Shown piece after piece: positions 1-9,900 of a stretch of 13,782 nucleotides of DNA. Numbering within the stretch: the stretch's first letter is position 1; every line of letters starts with the position of its first letter. Below the pieces are notes generated by a model. It saw only the letters and a list, made by a program, of their open reading frames with translations, made no database searches and was not told where the DNA came from. Position numbers and translations under genes: made by a program. The stretch comes from Conidiobolus incongruus B7586 (taxonomy: Eukaryota > Entomophthoromycota > Entomophthoromycetes > Entomophthorales > Conidiobolaceae), in assembly GCA_000697335.1 (NCBI GenBank), contig JNEM01009256.1, positions 1 to 13,782 of the forward strand. Reading direction: 5' to 3'.

Positions 1-236
1 TGGACTACTTCGATTTCACGAATCATGGTAGCAGCATCATTAGTGACAAAAAGCTGTTCTAAGTTGTTGACAACAATCTTGTTTCTACCATTAGGACCGA
101 AAGATGTTTGTGTGATCTGACTGAGTTCTTTGATGGCAGTAATATTCTTGATGACGGCTTCGTCAACACCTTGGGCCATCTTGTAGCCATCTTTGAACAA
201 TCCAGATGAAGCGGGTTTGGGAATCCTTAAAGCCAT
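1..236 (-). CDS. CCT8: CCT8, theta subunit of cytosolic chaperonin CCT/TRiC (5' part only)
   Basis: This is the N-terminal 78 residues of a group II chaperonin subunit, read leftward from ATG at 236-234; the gene continues beyond position 1. The protein starts MALRIPKPASSGLFKDGYK, close to the Cct8/theta N terminus (yeast MSLRLP..GLFKQGY). The nucleotide-binding motif GPNGRNK lies at residues 47-53 and TNDAATM at 65-71; NDAAT rather than NDGAT is typical of theta among the eight paralogues. The known role of the family is ATP-driven folding of actin, tubulin and other cytosolic proteins in the 16-mer CCT ring. No intron occurs in the visible part. The start is fixed by conservation right from residue 1. 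The gene is divergent from PAT1, with 364 bp between the two start codons. The subunit assignment rests on remembered family sequences, but the chaperonin identity is certain. Confidence 0.93.
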   Translation of the reverse strand, partial: MALRIPKPASSGLFKDGYKMAQGVDEAVIKNITAIKELSQITQTSFGPNGRNKIVVNNLEQLFVTNDAATMIREIEVV

Positions 237-600
237 ATTATGTGATATTTATAATTGAAAGGCTATTCGAACGTATTTATTGAAAATCAATATATTATTA
301 GAGTATTGCCTTCGTAATAAAATCCCAATTATGTTGCACAAATCAAATTATTATGAATGATGTTGACGAATTGAATTTATGGGTTGATGAGAAATTATTC
401 CCATCATTCCAACAAAATAATCATTCAATAAATACCACTGTTTTATTAGCTTGTTCTTAATTATAATAATATTTGCAACCTTCCTTTAAGTGAATCAAAA
501 TCTCACCAATTTTAAATAAAACAGCAAATTTGAACACCTTTAGTTTAAAGTTTACATAACCATTCATATTATTTTACTATATTTAATTTAAAAAATCAAT
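237..600. promoter_or_regulatory. Divergent intergenic region between CCT8 and PAT1
   Basis: This 364-bp AT-rich spacer lies between two divergent start codons and must hold the promoters and 5' leaders of both genes. I see no firm TATA box or named factor site. The PAT1-proximal side ends in an A/T-rich leader directly before the ATG at 601 (context AATCAATATGG). A 35-codon ORF at 353-460 lies inside and is listed separately. Four CpGs are present, unlike the CpG-poor block at the right of the window. Confidence 0.5.
353..460 (+). CDS. Doubtful 35-codon ORF in the CCT8-PAT1 spacer
   Basis: A complete ORF of 35 codons starts MNDVDELNLWVDEKLFPSF and ends ..TTVLLACS. It sits 140 bp upstream of PAT1 on the same strand. 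Its composition (W, D/E, P, F) looks more protein-like than the surrounding DNA. It could be an upstream ORF in the PAT1 leader, a first-exon remnant of a lost or broken gene, or chance. I found no splice path that extends it convincingly: the nearest GT-AG choices either hit a stop at once or need a 38-nt intron. There is a faint resemblance to the N terminus of augmin subunit HAUS1 (W..K.F....F..N..T..LL), too weak to name it. Confidence 0.15.
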   Translation: MNDVDELNLWVDEKLFPSFQQNNHSINTTVLLACS

Positions 601-2720
601 ATGGGTGAAGGAAATCATCGAAGAGGTGGCCCACCTCACCGAAAATATAATAATAACAATTCTAGGAATTCTAGACAAAATCATCATTATCAACCTCCTG
701 AAGAAGATGAAATGGACCAATTCAATGATGAAACCTTTGGAATGGATATTGAGGATATGAGTAAGAATCAACGTTCTTAATTAACCTAAATTATCTTCTA
801 ATCTTTCTTAAACAGAGGAGGAATTTGACTTTGGTTCAACTATTTCTCAGCAGCCCACCCACAATTATAACTACAATCCTCTTCATAATCATGGTCCTTA
901 TGACGATTATTCCGGTCCAGCTAATCCTGAATGGGGTGGTGAGCCTAATAATTGGAACAATCAGTACGATCAACACAGTCCTATCGAAATGCAGGTATAG
1001 TTGTGTACTTTATTTCATCGAATCTGAATTAATTATTTTTATATCTTGTATTATATCTTATGAATCTACAGCAAGGTAAATTCTGATTTTTCAACTTTTT
1101 TCAATCACTAATTTATTTTTAGGTCAATATGGTTACCAACAAATGCAGCAAATTCCATACACTGGTCCTGAATATGATGCTCAAGCTCATAATGTTTATA
1201 ACATGGATCCCCTTCATGCCAGTTTAATGCAAGCTGCTCCTATGCCTCCTCCTTATGATTGGGAAGCCGCCAGACTTGAGAGAAAAAAGGAGAGAGAACA
1301 AAGGGCTGTTAAAATGGCAAAATATGCTTGTCTTATGACACAATATGACAAGGATTATATTTCCCGTATCCAACTTTCTCAATTTATGAACTCAGTAAAT
1401 GATCCCAATCAAGAAGATTTTTATTATAAAACCTATCAGACTTTACATAACACAAATACTCCAACTGAGCCTAATAAGCATAAAGGAAAGCCTGAAGCCG
1501 TTAACAGAATGCAGCAGCAAATGAAGAGAATTATCAAAGAATCCCAAAAGAAAAAGGATCAGCAAGTCACTGAAGTTGAAGGAACCCTCGGAAAGATTGC
1601 CCAAACTTCCTCTCGTAATCCTAAGAAAGCACTTCAAATTATTTCAAAGACTAACCAAGCATCTCCTCCTGATTCTGCCGGCGCTTCTCCAAATATTGAT
1701 GTTCCTAAAAGTGATTCTAGCAGATACCCATCCATGGGTATTAAATCAAATGCTACACTTACTCAATATCAACATAAAAGAATATTGCATCAAATCGAAG
1801 CCGTTTATGATTCTGTACTCTTAACAGAACAATTAGCTCAAAACCGTCCTCAACAAGCTAAAGCTAATCAAGATAAGGAACAAGCTGAAAAATTCTTAGA
1901 ATGGACTCGTGAAATTGATGCAGCTGTTAAATCCACTTGGGAAAGATTAGAAGTTGAAGATATTAGTTCTATTCATCCTGTTCACCCTCTTATTCGATTC
2001 TTGAGCTATTCTAAAGGCAAAAAAATCATTCCTCGCGCTTTGAGAACTCAAAGACCAGAAAGAATCTTGAATTTTATCACTGTCATCATCCACAATTTTG
2101 AAATGCTTGATGTATGTAAAAATGGTATCTATCCTGTCAAGGGCCAACTTCCTCAATCTGTTTTGGATGAAGTTGATCTTTTCTTAGGTACTGTTATGCC
2201 TCCTATTATGAGCTACGTTAATGATGCACCTCTTCCTATTGCTAATGGTTTGCTCGCTTTATTCATGGACCGTTGTAACGTCGCTTGGGTCGCTCGTAGT
2301 AAAGTTGGATTAATTATGCTGACCATTTTACTTAGTCGTATCGAAACACTTAGACAGTCTCAAGTTCCTCCTCTTAGCCCTGAGCAGGAGATTCAAATCA
2401 CTCAGAGTATTGAACTCTTTAACCTTCTATTTACAATGCTCCACAAGCATTTGGCTACAATTTTCCCACCTCCTAGTTCTAACCAAGATGATATGCACGT
2501 CTGGCAATTCTTAGCATCTCTATCCATTGGTTTGGTATTAGAACACCAACAAGAACTAGTAAAACAAGTTAGAGAAAAAGTTATGGAAACTCTCGACAGT
2601 GTCAGCAAAGGCAACGTACCCCAAGAAATTGCCAACGCCAAGATCTCTAATGTAAATCTATTTTTACACGCCATCGGACTAGATGCTTCTCAAGTGATAG
2701 CCACACAAGTTCAAGCTTAA
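601..2720 (+). CDS. PAT1: PAT1, mRNA decapping activator (Pat1/PATL1 family), 4 exons
   Basis: Exons are 601-760, 816-994, 1072-1075 (4-nt microexon) and 1123-2720, giving 646 aa. Pat1 links deadenylated mRNA, the Lsm1-7 ring and the Dhh1/Dcp2 decapping machinery in the cytoplasm and P-bodies (family knowledge). The N-terminal Pat1 hallmark DETFG is at residues 43-47, after an acidic stretch, with FDFG at 57-60. An N/Q/P-rich linker follows to about residue 160. The conserved block LMTQYDKDYISRIQLSQF..EDFYY lies near 185-213, matching the Pat1 core that precedes the helical domain. Residues from about 320 to the end fit the alpha-helical Pat-C domain. The protein is shorter than yeast Pat1 (796) or human PATL1 (770), mostly in the disordered linker. 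Introns 1 and 3 are 55 and 47 nt; intron 2 is 77 nt. The ATG at 601 is chosen because it opens the frame containing DETFG. An alternative model joins 938 directly to 1123 in frame, dropping 18-19 residues. Confidence 0.92.
1072..1075 (+). other. PAT1: 4-nt microexon (CAAG) of PAT1
   Basis: Exon 2 must end at 994, because the next codons are GTA TAG. The only AG between there and the following donor is at 1070-1071, and the next donor GTAAAT begins at 1076. This leaves CAAG as an exon: phase 0 in, phase 1 out, rejoining GT at 1123 to form Gln-Gly. Skipping it shifts the frame of the main exon. The competing reading is a single 184-nt intron from the donor GTGAGC at 939 to 1122. That reading is also in frame, but it would make a stretch of coding-like composition intronic. 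Confidence 0.6.
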
Positions 2721-2724
2721 TTGT

Positions 2725-2747
2725 TAGTGTCCCCTCTCGGGTCACTA
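2725..2747 (+). other. Small stem-loop just after the PAT1 stop codon
   Basis: Left arm TAGTGTCCC (2725-2733) can pair with right arm GGGTCACTA (2739-2747). This gives nine positions with one T-T mismatch around a five-base loop, CTCTC. It starts five bases after the stop codon and is the only GC-rich stretch in an otherwise A/T-rich 3' flank. It could form in the 3' UTR; function is unknown and chance is possible. Confidence 0.4.
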
Positions 2748-3218
2748 TGACGTAATCTAAAACTATCATCCTTTTAATCATCATTTTTATTCGGAAATCT
2801 GAAGATGTTTTTCTAAACAATTAAAGTTTAATTGATGAATAACCTATTTTCATGTTAATATTCTTATATTTTTTACATAATAATTCATTTAACTTTTAGT
2901 ATTGTAAATAATTGTTATTAATCGAATTAAAATCTATATTTTGTATTTTAAATGTTTTAAAAATATAATTGTTATGTTTATAAATATTAGTATAAAATTT
3001 TTTTATTAGATTTTTTTTATCTATTACCTTATTTGATGAAAATAAATGAAATTGATTAAAATTGGAATTATTTGCTAATTAATAAATTTTTTACAGTTTA
3101 TGTAATCTAAAATGAATTTTCCAAGTCCCATAGATTGATCATAAACGAATTTCAAAAATAAATGATTTCATTCATTCTTTTGGATGAATACATACTCAGT
3201 AAAAAATTCAAATCAATA

Positions 3219-3239
3219 TTAATTAATTAATTAATTAAT
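3219..3239. repeat. TTAA tandem repeat directly before the VPS39 start codon
   Basis: About five tandem copies of a TTAA unit run right up to the ATG at 3240. The tract is self-complementary. It is probably a slippage-prone microsatellite in the 5' leader. Confidence 0.7.
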
Positions 3240-6200
3240 ATGTACGAAGCCTTTCATTCAATAAATATCGTTGAAAAATTAAATCATAAAATTGAAAGTA
3301 TTTTTGGCAATGGTAATTTAACAAAGTTAAATTTTGAAATTTAGTTGGTAATTTTCTTTGATTAGATAAACTTTTATACGTTGGAACTAGTTCTGGCACT
3401 TTATTAATTTATGAATGTTTGCAAATTGAGGATAAAGAAGGTTCTATTATCTGTCTAATATTTTTTCACTATTGTTCACCTATTACTTAGATTCTCTATA
3501 CACCGATGAATATGGTCAACATTTCACCATTAAATTAAAGCAGGAGATCAAATCATTTTCGAGAAAAGCCATCGAACAAATCGATTACATTAAAGAAATT
3601 GGGAGTTTGGTCGTGTTAAGTGATAATATGGTCCAACTTTACGATGTAACCGATTTAAAATTACAAACGCAATTTCCTCAAAGTAGGGGCTGTGGACTGT
3701 TTGCACTGAACAGCGGTGTTGAACTATTGGATCCAGAAACTAAAAAACCCGATATGGAAGGCATTCCAAGTCTTACCACGAGATTATGTATATCCGTCAA
3801 ACGCAAATTGCATATGGTAGTATGGTCCGATAGCGAATATTTGGGGGATCAATGTATTGAATACGCATTACCAGATAGAGTTCGAAATATGAAATTCGTA
3901 TCGTCTACCAAGCTGTGTATCAGTTTATCTAAGGATATGGTCATGCTGGATTTAATCAGTGGCAAGCTGGAGGACATGTTTCAAACACCTCCCCCCAGTT
4001 CGGGCTTAGCATCCGGATTTACGGGTGATTTGATCACTGGTGCATCCAATCTGACTACTAGTTTGACGGAGTTTGGTCTCAGTGCTGCAATGTCTACTAT
4101 CAATTATAAGGGATATAAACCTCCAATGCTGAAGATTAATGACAAGGAGTTGGTTATTACAAAAGATGGTAATTTCACATAATATAACTATATATTATAT
4201 ATTCACAATTTTTTAGATAAAGGTGTATTCATTAATAATGAAGGAAAGCCAATCAGACAGCAATCTATTGATTGGGGAGGATATCCATATGATTTTGGTA
4301 ACAGTATTTTTTCTAAAATTGTACAAATTATATTTAAATTATTATGTTTAGGTTTTTCATTCCCATATTTAATTGGAGTATTACCCAAATCTGTTGAAAT
4401 CAGAAACAGTGAAAGCTTTCAACTTGTCCAGAGCTTAGATATTCAATCTGCATTCCTTATTACCAAGGGAAATCAGCCTTATGTAGCCAGTACAACGGGC
4501 ATATGGAAACTTGTTCCTACTCATTTCGCCAATCAAGTAATTCAATATTCCTTCATCATACGATCGCTAAAAATATTAAATTGATTTAGATTAACGAACT
4601 CACATCTAAAAAATTTTATTCTGAAGCCCTCACACTACTCGATTTAAACCGAGACAGAATTACGGAAATAAAAACACAAAGTGTGAAACAAATTCAAACT
4701 TTACATGCATACGATCTATTTTATCAAAAGAAGTTTGACGATGCATTCAATCTATTTCGACAGGTTGAAGGAGATGTCAAATGGGTGGTGTCTTTGTTCC
4801 CCGAAAAGATAACTGGTCCCGATTTTGATCGTGATATGCCCGAATTTATGAAGGAAATTAATATCTCTAAGAGAGGTGAGGATACCGAAGGTAAAAGAGA
4901 AAAAGACAAAGAAAGTAAAGATGAGGATGAGAGCGACAAAAAGCCTTGGGAAATGGTCGATGAAGGTATTATAAAATATTATTATCTCATTCTAGCATAT
5001 AATATCTAATCAATTTATAGAAATTTTATTATCTCCAGATTGCCTCACCTCTTTGACCAAGTATTTAACAGATACTAGAACTTCATTAAATGTCAGAATT
5101 CTTCATCACAACAATCCATCACCTCCTACCTCGCCCAAATCTAATACATCGCTATCTCCCCGATTGGCACCACCACCTCCATTAAGCTTAAATCAATTGG
5201 TACAAGCTGCAAGTCTCACGGATACTACATTGGTTCGAGTGTACTTGATCCACAATCCCTCATTGATTGGACCATTACTCAGAGTCAAGAACTATTGCAA
5301 TGTATCGCAAGTTGAAACACTATTAATGTCGGCACATAAGTATCGAGAACTGTTTGATCTTTATTATACCAAAGAACTCCACAGAAAATCTCTGACATTG
5401 TTATCAAAGTAATCATATCAAATTTATTTTTAATGATCGGTATCAAATACGTATTTATTAGGTTGAATCATGCTAGCGAGGTGAATGTACCACCTCCATT
5501 CAATACAATCGATCCAATGATACAATATTTACAGAAATTGGGTAATAATTACTTGGATTTGATCCTAGAATTCTCAACACCCTATCTCACTTCCAATCCT
5601 GAAGAAGCTATGGAGATATTTACATTGGATAGCATTGAAGTGGAAAAACTCAACAGGGACAAGGTGCTGAATCATCTGACACAAGTGAATCCCCAACTTG
5701 GTATCCAATACCTCAACCACGTGATTACTTACTGGAAAGATACTTCACCCAAGTTACATAACGCATTGGCACATTTGTATTTGGATTGTATTGAGAATTC
5801 GCCAGGTGGATTTAACAATATTGACACTGGACTCATGTCCCCAACAATCAATAACGAGTCGCCAGAATTGGATGTACAAGCCAATTATCAGCAATTGCTT
5901 ACATTCTTAAAATCTTCTACTTATTATCGTCCTGAAAAGATTTTAGGTCGACTACCCCCTGAAGGTAAGCTCAAATTGCATTATTCAATCAAATTCATTA
6001 ATTCTCATAATTGATTCTAGGCCTATGGAGAGTGAGAACCGTATTACTCAGTCGAATGAATTTACACCGTCCGGCTCTCCACATTCTGGTGCACCGACTC
6101 CACAGTTATTCGGAAGCGGAGCAGTACTGTTGCCAAATCAAATCACCCGAAGTGTTCTGCTTCTTACTGCAAGAGTACTTGGATCCTGAAGTCACTAAAC

Positions 6201-6715
6201 AGCCCTTGATTGATCCAGCTGTCGAGCTGATGATTCGATACGGTGGTTGGATTTCAACGCATCAGGTAATGCTCCACATTGTATATATTCTATTGAATTA
6301 CAAAATAACTCATTTGTGCTAGGCATTAACCATGTTACCACCCACAGTCCCCATGAAAACACTTTTACCATTCTTTGAAAAATCGCTACGCGGCCAAATG
6401 CGAGTGAAGGATAGCAACCTCATTTATCTAAATATCCTCAAAAGTGAAAAACTCAAACTTCAACACCAAATCATCACCCAACACTCCAAATCCGTGTCCA
6501 TCAACGAGCATACGCTGTGCCGTGTGTGTCTCAAGCGCATCGGCACCTCCGTCCTCGTCATCTACCCCAACCAGGTTGTCGTCCACTACTCCTGCCAATC
6601 CAAGTTCGAAGCCGGGGTCAAATTCGACCCTAATCACTCAAGCATTGTAGGTAGTTACCATACGCAAAATTCTTTACCCACCAATTCCTTACCTACTACT
6701 AATTCGTTGATTTAA
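3240..6715 (+). CDS. VPS39: VPS39/VAM6, HOPS complex subunit, 10 exons
   Basis: Exons are 3240-3312, 3366-3440, 3491-4168, 4217-4297, 4352-4536, 4590-4965, 5021-5408, 5462-5964, 6021-6265 and 6323-6715, giving 998 aa (human VPS39 is 886). VPS39 is the HOPS subunit that binds Rab7/Ypt7 and tethers late endosomes, autophagosomes and vacuoles or lysosomes before fusion (family knowledge). The start MYEAFHSINIVEKL matches human MHDAFEPVPILEKL and fixes the ATG. An N-terminal CNH/beta-propeller domain (about residues 1-300) includes LLYVGTSSGTLLIY. A helical clathrin-like repeat region follows, then the VPS39_1 region (about 560-680). A C-terminal zinc finger has C934, C937, H956 and C959 (CRVC...VVHYSC), as in human. 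Two lineage insertions are visible: a K/E/D-rich stretch near 458-484 and a P/S-rich stretch near 521-545. The extreme C terminus repeats NSLPT-like units. Introns are 48-57 nt, all GT-AG; the donor of intron 2 (GTTCTA) is weak. AATAAA (6714-6719) overlaps the stop codon. The gene is convergent with NUP155. Confidence 0.95.
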
Positions 6716-6951
6716 TAAAATATTGCTATAATTCATTAATGAATAATTTGGAATTTAGTAGAATTAGTGGGATATATTTTTAGGGAAAATTCAAACAGCA
6801 TTATTCAATATACTAAATCAAATATGAATTCCTTCAATTAAGTGTTGATATTTAACCAATTTTGAAATTTATTAAACCCATTTATTATTTATCAATTTAT
6901 AAGTCATAAATATAATTTTTTTATTTTTAAAGTACAATAAACATTAATAAT
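6716..6951. other. Convergent intergenic region between VPS39 and NUP155
   Basis: This 236-bp A/T-rich spacer receives the 3' ends of both genes. No ORF, RNA gene or repeat was seen. It extends to 7004 if the last NUP155 intron is not spliced. Confidence 0.6.
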
Positions 6952-9900
6952 TTAAATCAATTTAAAATTGGAATAATTTTGATTTAGCGTGTCCTAAAAA
7001 TAAATTAATAATTGAAAAATACTAAATCAATAAAATTTACTTCGGCAGATCTCTTCGTTGGCAATTTCACCAATTTTTCGTCTCTCTGATTATACAATTT
7101 TTCTAAGATGTTTTCATTCTCAAAAGATCTAAATCAATAGAATCAGTTGTTGAAATACTATATGAAACAAGTGATTACTTGAGAGATTGTATTCCATGCT
7201 TAGCAATGTAACTCTCTCTGAGGAGTCCTAATTGTCTATTTAAGAATGCCATAGGTTCCGAATTATTCCAAGGTGGAAGCTAAAATAAGTTAGAAGAGCT
7301 CGAAAGACTGAAATTGGAGAGCTAATTACCTTGCCAATTCGGAGGCCTTCCCAATATAGAAGCACATCGGCCATTGGGAATCCGCAGAGTTCCATAGTAC
7401 CCCAGACCCAGAGGTCGGGGAGGTAACTTTGCTGGAGCCAGTGGTAATTAAGTAGAATGTGATTGATCATAGGGGGTGGAAACATTGGTGAATTCGTCGA
7501 TAAATTGTCGTAGATAACGCGAATGCCCATCTGAATTTGTTCAGATGCGGATTCTGGGTACTGCTGATGAAGGTAGGTGATGCACGACTGCCACGTGTCC
7601 TTGATAAATGAGGGATCGATCGTTGTTGAGAGTTCCAGGAGATTGAACAGTGCGACGTACTGACGTTGCGGAATAACGTACTTGTTGAGTAATTCGTCCG
7701 CAGTTAGGAGAGCATGCGGTGGTAATATTTCAGGATTTTTGAAGGGAAATGGTACTGTATCATATAGTTGGAGTTGAATTCTGCCAACCTAAGATAGTAA
7801 TAGTTAGTGAAAAGAATATTGAATAGTAAAATGAAAAATACTTACTTTCATAGAGCATTCAAGTTCGTCAAGTCTATCATTAATTATAGTGTTAGATTTA
7901 TCTGGATCAATCCTACGTAGGTAGGACACCGCAAATACTAAATACTCTACGCGTTTATCAATAGTAATCTTCAAACTAAAATAGATTTAATAAGATAATT
8001 CATTTGGTATATTTAATGAAATCTACCTCGTATCGAAAGCAAGTTGACTATAAACAGCCGAAACTTTTTGAAAATCCAATTTGGCTTTATAGTGATTGAT
8101 AAGTGCTTCGAGTTTGGGAATACTCGTAGGGTGTGATGATAGGAATGGAACGAGTGACAAAGTATCGATCTAACCAATATCATTTTTAGTCAATAAGTTT
8201 ATATATGCTGATAAAAAAGGTTTACCTTAAGTAACAAATCCTTCTGATTGTCCAATAAATATTGATACACTAGATTATGAAAGTATTGATCTTCCACCTG
8301 AGGACACGTTTGGCACAATTCATCCAACATGGTCTTATATCTAGGATGTTGCTCCATAGATTTGAGTGTCGTGAATAGGACTCGATAGATGGAAACGTGA
8401 GGGGGATCGGAATCGTATTGGGACGAATTGCTAGATACTGCAACCTAAATAATATGAATATCATTATTGAAGATTATAAAAATATTTGGAATTTACCTTA
8501 TTAGCATGATGTAGAATTAAATCAATAGCGCCTAAATGAATTATATTAGTCAAATAGATATCAATAACTTAAAACCATATGAATACCTGAAAAATAGTCC
8601 AAATTAATAAATTGCTGAACGAAGTAACATAATCTTTCGTGCGATAAACTGGCGATTGGTTGGGTCAAGTATCTGGCAATCAAAAATTAATAAATATTTT
8701 AGTATGAATATGAAATGATAATCATTACTTGAGGCATTCCTTCAAATAATCAAACTTGACCCCATGGTGCATCTGCGTATCGATATTGGTAGCCAATTGC
8801 AAGTACTGCTCAGCCTGCAGTAGAGTTAACGCTTCCGCGGGATACAGGGACGAACACTTGTTGGACAAAGTGTTAGCCAGGACATTATTTCTTTGGATAT
8901 CGAACAAGAGCGCCGAAGTCTGAGCAAACCAGTACGTCAACTCATTGAGTATCTCCTTACCAACGGGCGTGGTGACTAAATGGTCCAGTTGGAAGGTGTC
9001 GACATTGGCTAACATCGGCTTGTTATCAACCAATAGGGACCAGTCCCAGCGCGCTTCGTCCAAGTTCAAGTGGGACGAAATTAGGATAAACAGTTCGCAA
9101 ACTCCCAAAATGTACTTGACGAGCTTTTTTACCTCGAAGAAGTAGGATCTCTCCGTCGGCGTTTGGCAATGTGTAGATTCCGTGTAGTACGGTTCGATTT
9201 TATCTAAAATTTGGAGGAATTCTTCCAATTGGGATTTAATCTGGGTGGGGATCCACTCCGTGATGATGGCTTCTTTCTTGGCTTTATCGTGTTTGATCAG
9301 AGATTTGCGCCAGACTAGTGACAAGATTTGGATCAAGTAAAGAGTGATACCATGAAGCTTTTCTTTGAACGAAACTTGAGCGATTGAGGGTAATGGTTTG
9401 CCAATCACATCCAAGTGTGGATAGTGGGAAGGTGTAATCAAATTAGCAAAAAGAGGAACACTCGTTTCAGTCATGTCAAAGAAGAGTTTAATCACCTTAG
9501 TATCCAGTTCATTGGATGAAGTATCTAAATCTGGAATGAGGTGAGAACTGTACGAGAGAGATTTGCGGTTCAAAAGTGCCAAACTCATAGTGGTAGTAAA
9601 AGGAGATCCATAGAAAGAGATAAACTGATCCAAGATAGCCTTTTGAGGGGGGTCTTGATGTAAAATCTGTGCCAATTGGTCAATAGGTCTCGGGAGTGCA
9701 AAAAAGTACACTTTACAAAATGACACGACCATAAAGTGTCGAGGGGGTGAAAACAGCTGAATACCCCAAGAAGATAAGTTGGTAGTGGTGATACTTTGGC
9801 TCGATCCTGAAGAACTCTTAAAAAGCTTGGTTAACATTGTTGCAGGAACTTCGTAGATTTGCCAAGCCTCGAAATCTGCACCCAATTGGATACTTTCAAA

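Larger units (their letters stand above)
2721..3239. other. Intergenic: PAT1 3' flank and VPS39 upstream region
   Basis: This 519-bp spacer lies between two genes on the same strand. It holds a small hairpin just after the PAT1 stop (2725-2747), A/T-rich DNA with no ORF of note, and a TTAA-type repeat next to the VPS39 start. No RNA gene or mobile element was seen. Confidence 0.6.

Noticed and set aside
583-771. Minus-strand ORF of 62 codons over PAT1 exon 1
   Set aside because: It is antisense to a conserved Pat1 N terminus, has low-complexity hydrophobic content and resembles no family; it is a shadow frame.
825-1079. Plus-strand 84-codon ORF over PAT1 exon 2 and intron 2
   Set aside because: It starts inside PAT1 exon 2 in another frame and runs through the intron; the conserved frame is explained by splicing.
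2748-2755. TGACGTAA, a CRE/ATF-like site
   Set aside because: It lies in the PAT1 3' flank about 490 bp from the VPS39 start; a single 8-mer there is weak evidence.
6444-6650. Overlapping ORFs on both strands in the GC-rich end of VPS39
   Set aside because: They arise because GC-rich sequence has few stops; the VPS39 frame carries the conserved zinc finger.
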